Part shown: positions 25,525 to 33,656 of the stretch, in pieces
Numbering within the stretch: the first letter of the stretch is position 1
How the letters are laid out: each line of letters begins with the position of its first letter
Source of the DNA: Kineococcus sp. NBC_00420
GTDB taxonomy: Bacteria > Actinomycetota > Actinomycetes > Actinomycetales > Kineococcaceae
Direction: 5' to 3'
DNA: 64,000 nucleotides
NCBI RefSeq assembly: GCF_036021035.1
Contig: NZ_CP107930.1
Coordinates: forward strand, 186,001-250,000
Notes under the pieces: model-generated
Database searches by the model: none
What the model saw: the letters and a program-made list of their open reading frames with translations, nothing else
What the model was told of the DNA's origin: nothing
Translations under genes and position numbers: made by a program

Positions 25525-25597
25525 ACGTCACGGTCATCCCGCCGTCCGCGCGGTCGCAGGCGGCTGGTGACGTCGCGGACATGACGATGTCCGCCAT
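25525..25597 (+). repeat. dispersed repeat, canonical full-length copy 23
   Basis: Best complete copy of the family. The 5' arm is GACGTCACGGTCATCCCGC. A GC-rich middle follows (CGTCCGCGCGGTCGC, AGGCGGCT) that can fold as GGTCGCC...GGCGACC in several copies. The 3' arm GACGTCGCGGACATGACGAT and GTCCGCC completes it. The arms share a direct repeat GACGTC-R-CGG-N-CAT. Total about 70 bp. The core lies at 25531-25542. About 38 cores occur in the window, all on this strand as far as I can see. The stretch from here to 25955 has no supported gene. Confidence 0.9.
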
Positions 25598-25955
25598 GTC
25601 GCCGTTCGCCCTCAGCGCACGCCGCGGGGTGGCCCCTCCCCCTTCATTGCCCTGGCCGCAGCGGCCACCGCCACGACCACCTCGCGGCTGGGCAACCTAG
25701 GTCCTGAACCCCGGCATCCGCGACGCCCTGCTCATCGCCGCCGACACCGCCGCGCGCCGCTGCAACAGGGGGTGCTCGTCGGGGCGACCCCCACAGGCAG
25801 GGCAGCCGGACCTCGCCCCGACGAGCGGCGCGGCGAGCGGACTAGTGAGGGGATGCCACCGTGAACGGACCGCCTGACGCCTCTTCACTATCGGCGAACA
25901 CGCCCGCGACTTTGAGACCCCGACACCGTCGACACATGGACAAACCCGACCGTGC

Positions 25956-26234
25956 TCAGAACCGCGGAAGCGCCAACAGATCGTTGTTTCTCGCGCCGTT
26001 GGCGTAGGTCCACAAGTACGGCTCAGCACCCAGTCGCTCCGCGACAACCACCGGGACCTGCTGCACACCCCGACCGATGAAGACCTGCAGCCCCTGCCGC
26101 ATCCACGTGACCAACTCGGCCATAGTGTCCGTCCCCACCAGCCCGCTCTGCAGACCACGCCACCGGTAGCGCGTGATCGCCTCCAGGCGATCACGCGTCC
26201 CCTGCAGACGGACGTGAGTGATCTCGATGCTCAT
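25956..26234 (-). CDS. DUF3892-like small protein
   Basis: 92 residues from ATG 26234. The pattern ITHVRLQGTRDRLEAITRYRW near the N-terminus and VPVVVAERLGAEPYLWTYA with GARNNDLLALPRF at the end match the layout of DUF3892 proteins (short, beta-rich, unknown function). It is often a stand-alone accessory gene. The longer open frame upstream is not used because a good ATG fits the family start. Confidence 0.6.
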   Translation of the reverse strand: MSIEITHVRLQGTRDRLEAITRYRWRGLQSGLVGTDTMAELVTWMRQGLQVFIGRGVQQVPVVVAERLGAEPYLWTYANGARNNDLLALPRF

Positions 26235-26404
26235 GTCCAGAAGGTAGAGGCGCGCGGGCGGCTGCGCCGTTGACGTAGGGCCCCGATCATGATGCGACGA
26301 CCCCACTACACCGCGTGACTCGCCGTCACTAGCCCCATGGCTGACGATGTCCTCACGCCCGTGACTGCCCGCGTGAACAGCTGTAACTCCCTGGAGGTTC
26401 GAGT

Positions 26405-26659
26405 GTGAAGCTCGTCGTGCTCGTCCAACCCAACGGCCGACTCGCGATCTGGTCCACCCCCGCGAAAGCACTCGTCCTCTGGGACGCCACCGATGCCCAG
26501 GTCGTGAAGTACTTCGCCACCGACGCCGTCGACAGCGCCCGCCACGCAGCCCGCTGGGCCATCGAACGCAGCCGCGCCGGACACACCCCGACACGGACAC
26601 CAACCTGGGACGCAGCCGTCGCCAGCACCCGCCAACACACCCCGGACGCAGACCTCTGA
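26405..26659 (+). CDS. hypothetical small protein
   Basis: 84 residues from a GTG with GGAGG 8 bases upstream. MKLVVLVQPNGRLAIW and the ALVLWDATDAQVVKYFATDA middle suggest a compact alpha/beta fold. A basic Thr/Pro-rich tail follows. No family recognised. Confidence 0.55.
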   Translation: MKLVVLVQPNGRLAIWSTPAKALVLWDATDAQVVKYFATDAVDSARHAARWAIERSRAGHTPTRTPTWDAAVASTRQHTPDADL

Positions 26660-26996
26660 GCAGAAGCACTGCGAGCATCGCGGTCCACGTACCGAGCAGC
26701 ACGACGGTGGCGATGCCTGCTTGGCTATCCACCTCGACCCGTTCACAGGGCGCCTGGCCGCCACGCCGCGTACGCCTTCAGGCGTGCACGGCTGACACCG
26801 ACCCAGGCGTGCCAAGCGGAAGGGGTCTCGGACAGGAAGCGTCCCCCATCCGAGACCCCAGCTGAACCCGCACCGCCAAGTACAGGCACCCGCTCACAGC
26901 CAGGAGAGAGCGAAGACCTCTCCCCACCGCGTAGTTGATCACGCCCCACCCGGGGATCGTGTCGGAGGTGGCCTCTACCGTCAGGGGGTCATACAT
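26660..26996 (-). pseudogene. decayed membrane-protein gene
   Basis: From ATG 26996 the minus strand reads MYDPLTVEATSDTIPGWGVI and LLAVSGCLYLAVRVQLG, stopping at 26778. A little further on, at about 26727-26680, another frame reads AGIATVVLLGTWTA, which is almost identical in DNA and protein to an internal part of the plus-strand gene at 27062. This looks like a broken relative, in inverted orientation, of that gene or of part of it. Confidence 0.3.
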
Positions 26997-27061
26997 CTCT
27001 GGGAGGCGACTGTGACTGCTGTCGCGTCAACCATCACCACCACCGCCGACGTCACTGCACC

Positions 27062-27385
27062 ATGGCCGCAACCATGACTTCACACGTGATGGCAGACGTG
27101 TTCGGCTTTCGCCTTCCTGCATACGACCTGCACCTGGGATGGCTGATCGCAGCCGTCGCCACCGGCGGGCTCTGCTGCTTGGCCCTCCACTTCGCCCATC
27201 TCGCCGACGCCACCCCGCTGGGGTGGTGGCTGACCAGTGCAGCAGCAGGCATCGCCACCGTCGTGCTGCTCGGCACCTGGACCGCGCGACTTCTCGGTCC
27301 GCACGCCCCGGTCGTCGCCTGGAGCGGACTCGGGCTCCTCGCGTTAGCCGGCGGGGCCTACGCCCTAGCTGCGGAACGGCACTGA
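27062..27385 (+). CDS. small three-helix membrane protein
   Basis: 107 residues. Hydrophobic segments at about 25-45 (LGWLIAAVATGGLCCLALHFA), 55-72 (WWLTSAAAGIATVVLLGTW) and 84-102 (VVAWSGLGLLALAGGAYAL). An alternative ATG lies four codons in. Part of its second helix recurs in inverted orientation near 26700. No family recognised. Confidence 0.6.
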   Translation: MAATMTSHVMADVFGFRLPAYDLHLGWLIAAVATGGLCCLALHFAHLADATPLGWWLTSAAAGIATVVLLGTWTARLLGPHAPVVAWSGLGLLALAGGAYALAAERH

Positions 27386-27437
27386 CCGCAGCACCAGGAG
27401 AAAGCTCTAAACAAGTGTGGCCGGGCAGGGCACGTCC

Positions 27438-27478
27438 CGGTCATCCCGCAGTCCGCGCGCAGCGCACGGTCATCCCGC
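27438..27478 (+). repeat. dispersed repeat, tandem double copy 24
   Basis: Exact cores at 27438 and 27467 (29 bp apart), with linker GTCCGCGCGCAGCGCAC, followed by GGAGCGCGGG as in the copy at 31755. Confidence 0.88.
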
Positions 27479-27539
27479 GGAGCGCGGGGCCCCCGATCAC
27501 CCACGCATCTTCGCGAACCGGACTTGCGCCTGCTCCGCT

Positions 27540-27787
27540 GCGATGTAACAGAAGTGACGGGTGAGGCGATACAGCGGTCGAGACGCCACCTCCACCGCAA
27601 CCGGGGGATGCCGGAGGCGGCGACTCGACCCGATGCCTGGCCCCGTCCGTCGTGGGCCAGTGCAGTGATCATCTCGTGCAGGTCACCGGATCAGCCCTGT
27701 GTTGGGGTGCATCCGACCCGCTCGTGGTGGTTGCCTAGGCGCACCGGGGGGTTGATGGCCGGGCGTGGGGGGACGCGCCCGGCCATC
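27540..27787. repeat. duplicated non-coding block, copy 1 (interrupted)
   Basis: About 250 bp resembling 37264-37510 (roughly 85% by eye). It ends in a strong hairpin and continues, after the IS256 and MITE insertions, at 29536-29600, matching 37669-37729. It therefore seems to be a single original block of about 0.47 kb split by insertions. No stable coding frame is shared. Confidence 0.7.
27754..27787. terminator. 12-bp GC-rich hairpin, terminator-like
   Basis: GATGGCCGGGCG pairs with CGCCCGGCCATC around a G-rich loop. Conserved at 37477-37510. No T-tract follows, so the terminator role is inferred. Confidence 0.45.
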
Positions 27788-27826
27788 GTCATCTCCACCT
27801 CCGACTCCGCCTGTGGCCCCGGGTGA

Positions 27827-29282
27827 GTCCCCTGGAGTGGTGTAACTCGGCCTCCGCTGGCTGACCGGACACGGCGTGTCCCGGGAGGTAGGTGAGGGCC
27901 ACCGCGTGAAGCTCTGCGAGTACCCGCCAAGGAACTCGTAGAAGGAGATCACCGCGATGGCCCTCGAGGCTCAGTCTGCCCTCTCCGACCTCGCCGACGC
28001 ACTCACCACCGCCGAGGACGGCACCCTCATGCGCCGGATCCTGCAAGGAGCCCTCCAAGCCCTCATCGAGGCCGAAGCCGAGCACCACATCGGCGCCGGC
28101 CTCCACGAACGCTCCCCGGCCCGCACCACCCAACGCAACGGCGGCCGCGACCGCCTGGTGGCCACCACCGCCGGCGACGTCCACGTCAAGATCCCCAAGA
28201 CCCGCACCGGGTCCTTCTTCCCGACCCTGCTCGCCCCGCGCCGGCGCATCGACCGGGCGCTGCACGCCGTCGTCATGGAGGCCTACGTCCACGGCGTCTC
28301 CACGAGGAAGGTCGACGACCTCGTCGAAGCACTCGGGGTGGAGTCGGGCATCTCCAAGAGTGAGGTCTCCCGGATCTGCGCCGACCTGGACACCGAGGTC
28401 GAGGCGTTCCGGACCCGCCCACTGGACGCCCAGGCGACGCCGTACGTGTTCCTGGACGCGACGTACTGCAAGGCCCGCATCCGGGGCCGGGTGGTGTCTC
28501 AGGCTGTGGTCATCGCGACCGGTGTCACCGCGGATGGGCATCGGGAAGTGTTGGGCTGCAACGTGGGTGATGCGGAGACGTTGGTGTTCTGGAAGGAGTT
28601 CCTGGCCTCGCTTCGCGACCGGGGCCTGCACGGGGTCCAGCTGGTCATCTCCGATCAGCACCGCGGTCTGGTGTCGGCGATCGAGCAGAGCATGGCCGGC
28701 GCGGCGTGGCAGAGGTGCCGAGTTCACTTCATGCGCAACCTTCTGTCCCGCGTCAACAAGGGCTCCTCCGATGCGGTCGCAGCGATGGTCCGGACGATCT
28801 TCGTGCAGCCCTCCGCCGCGGCCGTGAGCGAGCAGGTCCGGGTCGTCGCCGACAGCCTGCGGGGCAAGTTCCCTGCCGTCGCGGAGATGCTCGACGAGGC
28901 TGGTGCTGATGTGACGGCGTTCGCGGTGTTCCCCGAGGCGCACTGGAAGAAGATCTGGAGCACGAATCCGCTCGAACGGTTGAACCGGGAGGTCAAGCGC
29001 CGCACCGACGTGGTCGGTATCTTCCCCAACGCCAAGGCCCTGCTCCGCCTGGCCGGCTGCGTGCTGATCGAGGCCCACGATGAGTGGCAGTCCGGGGAAC
29101 GGCGTTACCTCTCGGAGTCCTCGATGGCGTTGCTGACACCGCCGGAACCGACCGTCTTGCCGGTTCTGAACGGCGACTCGGGAACCGACACGAGCGCCGC
29201 ACTCGACACGGGCACCGCGCTCACGGCATAGTCCGAAACCGCAGCGCTTCACGCGCGACGAGTTACACCACTCCCGGGGACG
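27827..29282 (+). mobile_element. IS256-family insertion sequence
   Basis: About 1456 bp, ending in inverted repeats of about 23 bp (GTCCCCTGGAGTGGTGTAAC at the left; complement of GTCCCCGGGAGTGGTGTAAC at the right, one mismatch). No clear 8-bp target duplication is visible. It splits a non-coding block that is uninterrupted at 37.3-37.7 kb. Confidence 0.88.
27957..29231 (+). CDS. IS256-family (Mutator-type) transposase
   Basis: 424 residues, intact. DDE-type catalytic Asp in VFLDATYCKARI and in LVISDQHRGL. The family signature IWSTNPLERLNREVKRRTDV with VVGIFPN near the C-terminus supplies the Glu. AGAAGGAG lies upstream of the ATG. It is the only transposase here without any obvious defect besides the two IS3 pairs. 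Confidence 0.93.
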   Translation: MALEAQSALSDLADALTTAEDGTLMRRILQGALQALIEAEAEHHIGAGLHERSPARTTQRNGGRDRLVATTAGDVHVKIPKTRTGSFFPTLLAPRRRIDRALHAVVMEAYVHGVSTRKVDDLVEALGVESGISKSEVSRICADLDTEVEAFRTRPLDAQATPYVFLDATYCKARIRGRVVSQAVVIATGVTADGHREVLGCNVGDAETLVFWKEFLASLRDRGLHGVQLVISDQHRGLVSAIEQSMAGAAWQRCRVHFMRNLLSRVNKGSSDAVAAMVRTIFVQPSAAAVSEQVRVVADSLRGKFPAVAEMLDEAGADVTAFAVFPEAHWKKIWSTNPLERLNREVKRRTDVVGIFPNAKALLRLAGCVLIEAHDEWQSGERRYLSESSMALLTPPEPTVLPVLNGDSGTDTSAALDTGTALTA

Positions 29283-29319
29283 TCATCGTGGCCCCTCGCC
29301 GGCGCCGCAAGCGACGGCC

Positions 29320-29463
29320 CTAAGAGCGACCGGCAGTAGGTAGCGGGACCCACCTGCTTGTGCCCTGCGGTGACTACTCGACGGCGCTGCCCTAGTGGGG
29401 CTCCTCGCCGTGCGGAGCGCCCCAGCGTCACCGCCGTTCTCCGCCTATTGCCGGTCGCTCTAA
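29320..29463. mobile_element. MITE-like element, copy A
   Basis: 144 bp with terminal inverted repeats CTAAGAGCGACCGGCAGTAG / complement of CTTAGAGCGACCGGCAATAG. The interior (ACCTGC, TGCGGTG, TCGACGGCGCTGCC, GGCTCCTCGCCGTGCGGAGC, GCCCCAGCGTCACCGCCG) is almost the same as copy D. It has no coding capacity and lies 37 bp from the IS256 right end. Confidence 0.85.
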
Positions 29464-29561
29464 GACTGCAGCGTCGACTCCAGTGCCGACTTCAACGCGC
29501 CTGCGGACACGAGGTGGGGTCCACTACCTCCTGCCCGCGCTGTCCCCCCGGAGCGGGTGAC

Positions 29562-29598
29562 GGGCTGGTCGTGTCCCCCCACAGCGCACGACCAGCCC
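29562..29598. terminator. 12-bp hairpin, terminator-like
   Basis: GGGCTGGTCGTG pairs with CACGACCAGCCC around a 13-base loop. The same hairpin, with small changes, is at 37692-37727. Confidence 0.45.
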
Positions 29599-29686
29599 CT
29601 CTGGGCAGCCTCGCCATCCGCGGACGGCTGCTGATGGACGTGACAAGCGCAGACCTCGCCCAGGATGGTGCGCTGCCAGCGCGAGG

Positions 29687-30106
29687 ATGGCCGCCGTGAA
29701 ACGAGGACACCTGCACCACCTGGAGCTGTGGAGAGACGACGCCAGCACCGCCGACGGCCCCTGGCCCTGGCTGCTGCAGCGCCTCGGCTACACCTGCACC
29801 GACACCTGGTCCACCGGCTGCACCTGGACCTTCGGCCAGGCCTACGTCGTGCTCGAGTCCGGAGCCGACCACGCCCGCGGCCGCAGCGACCGGTTGCGCA
29901 GCGGCATGAACCACCTCGCCCTGTGGGCCGGCAACCGAGCAGACGTCGACACCCTCACCAGCGAGGCACCCCAGCACGGGTGGCGCCTGCTGTTCGCTGA
30001 CCTGCACCCTCATGCCGGTGGGCCCCAGCACTACGCCGCCTTCCTCGAAGACGACGCCGGTTTCGAGGTGGAACTCGTAGCCGAGGAGCGAGGAGCTCTG
30101 GGCTGA
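29687..30106 (+). CDS. VOC-family protein
   Basis: 139 residues from ATG 29687; a GTG at 29696 (VKRGHLHHLEL) has the better spacing to GCGAGG. VKRGHLHHLELWRDD, MNHLALWAGNRADVDTLTSE, and DDAGFEVELVAEE match the VOC (glyoxalase/dioxygenase) fold, with candidate metal ligands in HHLEL, NHLAL and the final FEVEL. Substrate unknown. Confidence 0.78.
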   Translation: MAAVKRGHLHHLELWRDDASTADGPWPWLLQRLGYTCTDTWSTGCTWTFGQAYVVLESGADHARGRSDRLRSGMNHLALWAGNRADVDTLTSEAPQHGWRLLFADLHPHAGGPQHYAAFLEDDAGFEVELVAEERGALG

Positions 30107-30154
30107 CGGCTTCACGTCATGCCGCCAAGCGGGTGTCTGCTGGTCTGCGCGAGA

Positions 30155-30559
30155 TCAGGAGGATGCAGATGCTTCGACCTGGAGAGCGGCAGTAACTCTC
30201 TCCAGCAGCAGCTGGAACGGCTGCTCGCCAAGCCCTCCGGGGTTCCGCCCCACAGCGACGCGGCGCACGTTGATCAGCGACTCCGTGTCGGTGAACTGGT
30301 CTCGTGTCAGGTCGAGCTCGACCCCGCCAGCGGTCACGTTCCAGTAGTGCACGCCCTCCACCCGGCCCTCGTACTCAACGTCGGCGATCATCAGGTCGCC
30401 ACCCAGCAGTCCCTGCAGAACCAGAGCGGTCGTTCCGCACTGACCTCGCGAGGGCTGCCCGCTGCCGCGGGCCATGTATTCAGCTGAGGCGAAGGAGGTG
30501 TCGGGTCCCCACGACGCCCGCGCTGCGGCTTCGATCGCACTCAGCGTCAACGTCGTCAT
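30155..30559 (-). CDS. YunG-like protein
   Basis: 134 residues from ATG 30559 (MTTLTLSAIEAAARASWGPD). The pattern SWGPDTS, GQPSRGQCGTTALVLQGLLGG, GVHYWNV and GVELDLTRDQF is that of YunG-family proteins, with a conserved Cys in GQC and His in HYWN that suggest a papain-like or transglutaminase-like dyad. That catalytic reading is inference. Upstream in-frame codons to 30730 cross the repeat and are rejected. Confidence 0.7.
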   Translation of the reverse strand: MTTLTLSAIEAAARASWGPDTSFASAEYMARGSGQPSRGQCGTTALVLQGLLGGDLMIADVEYEGRVEGVHYWNVTAGGVELDLTRDQFTDTESLINVRRVAVGRNPGGLGEQPFQLLLERVTAALQVEASASS

Positions 30560-30630
30560 CCAGGGCATGCTGCCGCACGGGGATGATCGCCATGTCTCCC
30601 AGCCTGCGCGTGACCGCACGGACGATCTTC

Positions 30631-30683
30631 CGGTCATCCCGTGTTGTGCGTGGTCGCCCCGGGGTTGACGGCACCGGATCTGA
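30631..30683 (+). repeat. dispersed repeat copy 25
   Basis: Core CGGTCATCCCGT (last base changed) with tail GTTGTGCGTGGTCGCCCCGG and ACCGGATCTGACGA, the subtype also seen at 972 and 20216. Confidence 0.8.
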
Positions 30684-30756
30684 CGACGTGCGTGCGTCTT
30701 CGTAAGAGCGCGCTCGTACTGAGGGTCCAAGATCGCGGGTCATGGCACAGTGAGGC

Positions 30757-31149
30757 ATGGCTTCGCGGACCTCCAACTTCTGCATCGATGCTCATGACCC
30801 TCGCGCACAGGTGGCCTGGTGGGCTCAGGTGCTGGACGACTTCCACCCTGTCGACGACGACACCGAGGACGACGGGGACGAAGCGGAGCTGCAGGGCCCC
30901 GGCGGACGGGCACTGATCTTCCTTCGGGTGCCGGAGGCCAAGACGGTCAAGAACCGCATGCACATCTGCCTGCGCCCAGTCGACCGGAACCGGGACGAGG
31001 AGGTCGAGCGACTGCTCGGGCTCGGTGCAACGTTGGTGGATGACCTGCGCCGCGGCGACGAGGGCTGGGCGGTGCTCGCCGACCCCGAAGGGAACGAGTT
31101 CTGCGTGCTGACGACGGGTGCAGACGACGCGGGAATCTCGCAGCAGTAG
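30757..31149 (+). CDS. VOC-family protein
   Basis: 130 residues. FCIDAHDPRAQVAWWAQVLDD at the start, NRMHICLRPVDRNRDEEVER in the middle and VLADPEGNEFCVL at the end define the actinobacterial glyoxalase-like VOC family (paired beta-alpha-beta modules). His in MHICL and Glu in NEFCV are candidate metal ligands. Substrate unknown. It is the only gene of its unit and unrelated in detail to the VOC proteins at 15054 and 29687. Confidence 0.82.
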   Translation: MASRTSNFCIDAHDPRAQVAWWAQVLDDFHPVDDDTEDDGDEAELQGPGGRALIFLRVPEAKTVKNRMHICLRPVDRNRDEEVERLLGLGATLVDDLRRGDEGWAVLADPEGNEFCVLTTGADDAGISQQ

Positions 31150-31208
31150 CCCGACGAAGGTGCAGAACGTTCAAAGCCCTGGGTACTCGTTCGCGTAGAT
31201 GAAGATCG

Positions 31209-31220
31209 CGGTCATCCCGC
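31209..31220 (+). repeat. dispersed repeat core, copy 26
   Basis: Exact core, between the 3' ends of the VOC gene and the minus-strand NTF2-like gene. Confidence 0.78.
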
Positions 31221-31231
31221 GGGGCGCTACG

Positions 31232-31663
31232 TCAGGCCAGGGGTACTGCTGTTCGATGCGGTGGCGGCATCGTGGCGATGACGTCGGTCCAGACCTCCAC
31301 CGACCTCTCGATCTGGCCATCTTGGAGAGTGGCGAACGAGGCCACGTAGTAGGTGTCACCGGTGCCCGACGCTGGGCTCACGCGGGCTCGCAACACTGCC
31401 TGCGTCTGCGAGACGACGACCTCCTCCAGGAGGAAGCGCTGAGCACCGGGGTAGTCACGATTGGCCGCGACGAAAGACTCACGGGTGAAGGTCTCACCGG
31501 TGTGCACGTAGCTGGCGGAGAACGTCGGACTCAGTAGCCCCGCCAGAGCATGCCAATCCTGGGTGTCGATGGCTGCCACGAAGCAGCGCGCTACGTGCTC
31601 GACGTCTGGAGGGTCTCTGTTGGCGTCCACATCCTGATCCTCCAGCCAGGCCTGCACCGCCAC
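31232..31663 (-). CDS. NTF2-like (SnoaL-type) protein
   Basis: 143 residues. VARCFVAAIDTQDWHALAGLLSP is the N-terminal helix pair of NTF2-like cone folds. FTRESFVAANRDYPGAQRF, VVVSQTQAVLRARV and TYYVASFATLQDGQIERSVEVW are its beta strands. Such proteins bind or isomerise small hydrophobic molecules; the substrate is unknown. Confidence 0.75.
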   Translation of the reverse strand: MAVQAWLEDQDVDANRDPPDVEHVARCFVAAIDTQDWHALAGLLSPTFSASYVHTGETFTRESFVAANRDYPGAQRFLLEEVVVSQTQAVLRARVSPASGTGDTYYVASFATLQDGQIERSVEVWTDVIATMPPPHRTAVPLA

Positions 31664-31724
31664 GGTCTCGCCTGATCAACGCGAAATCAGGCCGGTAGAC
31701 GTCTGCCGCGGTATCCGCGGACTT

Positions 31725-31766
31725 CACGTCATCCCGTGGTGCGCGCGAAGCGCACGGTCATCCCGC
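31725..31766 (+). repeat. dispersed repeat, tandem double copy 27
   Basis: First core degenerate (ACGTCATCCCGT), second exact at 31755, linked by GTGCGCGCGAAGCGCAC. Confidence 0.85.
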
Positions 31767-31831
31767 GGAGCGCGGGAACCAGAGCATGTCGCGTTCTCGG
31801 CGGCCGGCTCGGCATGAACGGTGGTGGATCC

Positions 31832-32272
31832 TCACGCCACCAGCCGACACCACACCGTCTTACCTTCACCAGCTGCGTGATCGGTGTCGGTGTCGGTGGC
31901 GGTGTCGGCATGCCGGCCGTCGATGTGGTGGTGCTTTACCCCCCACTCAGCACTGAGCAGGTCCACCAGATGCACCCCACGACCACCCACCGCTTCGGGC
32001 TCAACCTCACACGGACGAGGCAGGTCATCACTGCCGTCGCTGACCGAGACCAAGACGCTGAGGGGATCGACGCATTCGATCCTGAGCGTGATCGGCGGCC
32101 CGCCGTGACGCACCGCGTTGGTGACCAGCTCGGTCACCAGCAGATGCACCCGCTCGCGCTCGACGCTGTCGTGGGTGGTGCACCACCGCTCGTCGATGAA
32201 CATCCGAGCCAGCCGTCCAGAGGCCAGCTCGGCGGGCAGGGTCACCTGTGAGGGCGGGGTGATGGTGCACAC
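31832..32272 (-). CDS. HATPase_c anti-sigma-type serine kinase (RsbW-like)
   Basis: 146 residues. ERERVHLLVTELVTNAVRHG is the N-box, VSVSDGSDDLPR the G1-like box (Asp-x-Gly), and GGRGVHLVDLLSAEWGV the G2 box of GHKL ATPases. A C-terminal Asp/Thr repeat (DTATDTDTDH) comes from a local hexanucleotide repeat. It could act as a partner-switch anti-sigma factor working with STAS proteins of region B, although no partner is adjacent. Confidence 0.82.
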   Translation of the reverse strand: MCTITPPSQVTLPAELASGRLARMFIDERWCTTHDSVERERVHLLVTELVTNAVRHGGPPITLRIECVDPLSVLVSVSDGSDDLPRPCEVEPEAVGGRGVHLVDLLSAEWGVKHHHIDGRHADTATDTDTDHAAGEGKTVWCRLVA

Positions 32273-32464
32273 GCGTTCATCGTCGAGGTGACGCTGAAGC
32301 TCCGCCCGGTGAGATCTCCATCACGACACCGTCAGACCCCGGCGCACCACCCCGCGATGTGCAAAGTGCCGCCACACGCGTGGACCGGGTCAGAGGAAGC
32401 TCAACTGACCTGCCCTCTCACCTGCACCCGCGGGTCTGAGGTCGCCCGGATGTCGAGATCGCCC

Positions 32465-32563
32465 TGTGCCAGCTGCGTGTGCCAGCTGCGTGTGCCAGCT
32501 GCGTGTGCCAGCTGCGTGTGCCAGCTGCGTGTGCCAGCTGCGTGTGCCAGCTGCGTGTGCCAG
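32465..32563 (+). repeat. 13-bp tandem repeat (about 7.6 copies)
   Basis: Seven full units of TGTGCCAGCTGCG from 32465 to 32555 plus a partial unit, followed by GGTCGGC units (about 32564-32586). It sits in the 394-bp divergent region between the HATPase gene and the gene at 32667. No gene is supported within the region. Confidence 0.95.
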
Positions 32564-32666
32564 TGGTCGGCGGTCGGCGGTCGGCGACGCTCGTGACGCC
32601 CACTGCGCCAGTCCGCGACCGTGGAAGCATTCAACGACTCACCGAGTCGGGCCCTAGATTGTCTAG

Positions 32667-33149
32667 ATGATCTCAGGCACGGCCGCTGCGAGCAGCCGAG
32701 GCGAGGACCTCCTCGCAGTCGACATCGACCTACGTGCTGAAGAGCAGAAGCTCGACCACGCGGAGCAGCAGGCACTGGGTGATCCCCGCCGGCTGCGTGA
32801 GGTCGCGGAGCAGCGCGACGAGCTCGCCGACCGCCGCGATGCCGCCGCCGACGCCTGGGACGCGTTGGCCGATGACCGCGACGTCAGAGCCAGTGAGCGT
32901 GATGAGGCGGCCGACCAACGTGACCGTGCAGCCGTGGCCGCAGAAACCGCGGCCGGCGCTAGTGATGGCCCAGCTGCCGTCGACCGCTACCACGCCGCGG
33001 TCGCGCGAGATGGAGCCCTGGGGGACCGCCTCGAGGCCCGTGATGACCGCCGCCACGCCTCCACCGATCGAGACGCCAGCCGCAGGACTCGGCAGCGCGC
33101 AACGGCTGATCGACACCTCGCCGAGGAAGCCGCTGAACGGGACACCTGA
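32667..33149 (+). CDS. Arg/Asp-rich coiled-coil protein
   Basis: 160 residues, almost entirely charged helix with recurring RDxAAD/DRRD modules (QRDELADRRDAAADAW, ASERDEAADQRDRAA, DRLEARDDRRHASTDRD). Such AD-x-RD heptad arrays are known in actinobacteria as N-terminal parts of signalling proteins. Here no output domain follows. It may be a stand-alone coiled coil or a truncated remnant. Confidence 0.6.
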   Translation: MISGTAAASSRGEDLLAVDIDLRAEEQKLDHAEQQALGDPRRLREVAEQRDELADRRDAAADAWDALADDRDVRASERDEAADQRDRAAVAAETAAGASDGPAAVDRYHAAVARDGALGDRLEARDDRRHASTDRDASRRTRQRATADRHLAEEAAERDT

Positions 33150-33267
33150 GTCACCTGATGGCCACTGACCACCGTGTGCGCAGGTCGACCAGCTGCATCC
33201 CACCCCGGGAAGACCACGCGGTCATGACGCCCTCAGCGTGCAATCACGGCCCGGCAAGGTCCTCAGC

Positions 33268-33498
33268 TCAAAGGTAGGTGTCGACGCCACCCTTTGCGGC
33301 CGCAGCCTGAGCTGCTGTCACAGCCTTCTGGGCGGCGGCGATGGCCTTCTGGTCCGCAGCCAGCACAGCGGCCGAGGCCTTGGCCGCGGTGTCCTGAGCA
33401 AGCTTCTGCTGATCGGTCTGCAGCTTCTGCTGTGCGGCGGTCAGAGCCTGGTTGCTTCCGGTGGACGTGGCGCTGCGCGTGATGGTCATGGTCGTCAC
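33268..33498 (-). CDS. small Ala/Gln-rich helical protein
   Basis: 76 residues from GTG 33498 (or ATG 33489). After a short Ser/Thr N-terminus it is one long helix (QALTAAQQKLQTDQQKLAQ, AVLAADQKAIAAAQKAVTAA), a probable coiled coil. No family recognised. The 250 bp between its start and 33750 hold only the repeat at 33657. Confidence 0.5.
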   Translation of the reverse strand: MTTMTITRSATSTGSNQALTAAQQKLQTDQQKLAQDTAAKASAAVLAADQKAIAAAQKAVTAAQAAAAKGGVDTYL

Positions 33499-33656
33499 AT
33501 CGGGTGCGGACCACGCGTCGTTTAGCCCCGAACCACTGTGCTGCTGCTATGCATCCCCCGCACTCACTTCGGCCAGCCGGTGGGGGGATCAGTCCAGGTC
33601 ACGTCGGTCGCGACGATAGATGGTGCCGCCTTGAGCTTGCCGCTACCGCGATCTAC

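Noticed and set aside
25600-25955. Possible short gene fragment (ALLIAADTAARRC)
   Set aside because: No start codon or ribosome site, mixed composition, and no recognisable family; treated as non-coding.
27789-29252. 487-codon minus-strand frame antisense to the IS256 transposase
   Set aside because: The plus-strand transposase is unambiguous; the antisense frame is open only because of GC-biased codons.
32288-32657. Cys-rich frames over the 13-bp repeat (QLRVPAACASCVC)
   Set aside because: Translation of a 13-bp tandem repeat in successive frames; no ribosome site or conserved extension.
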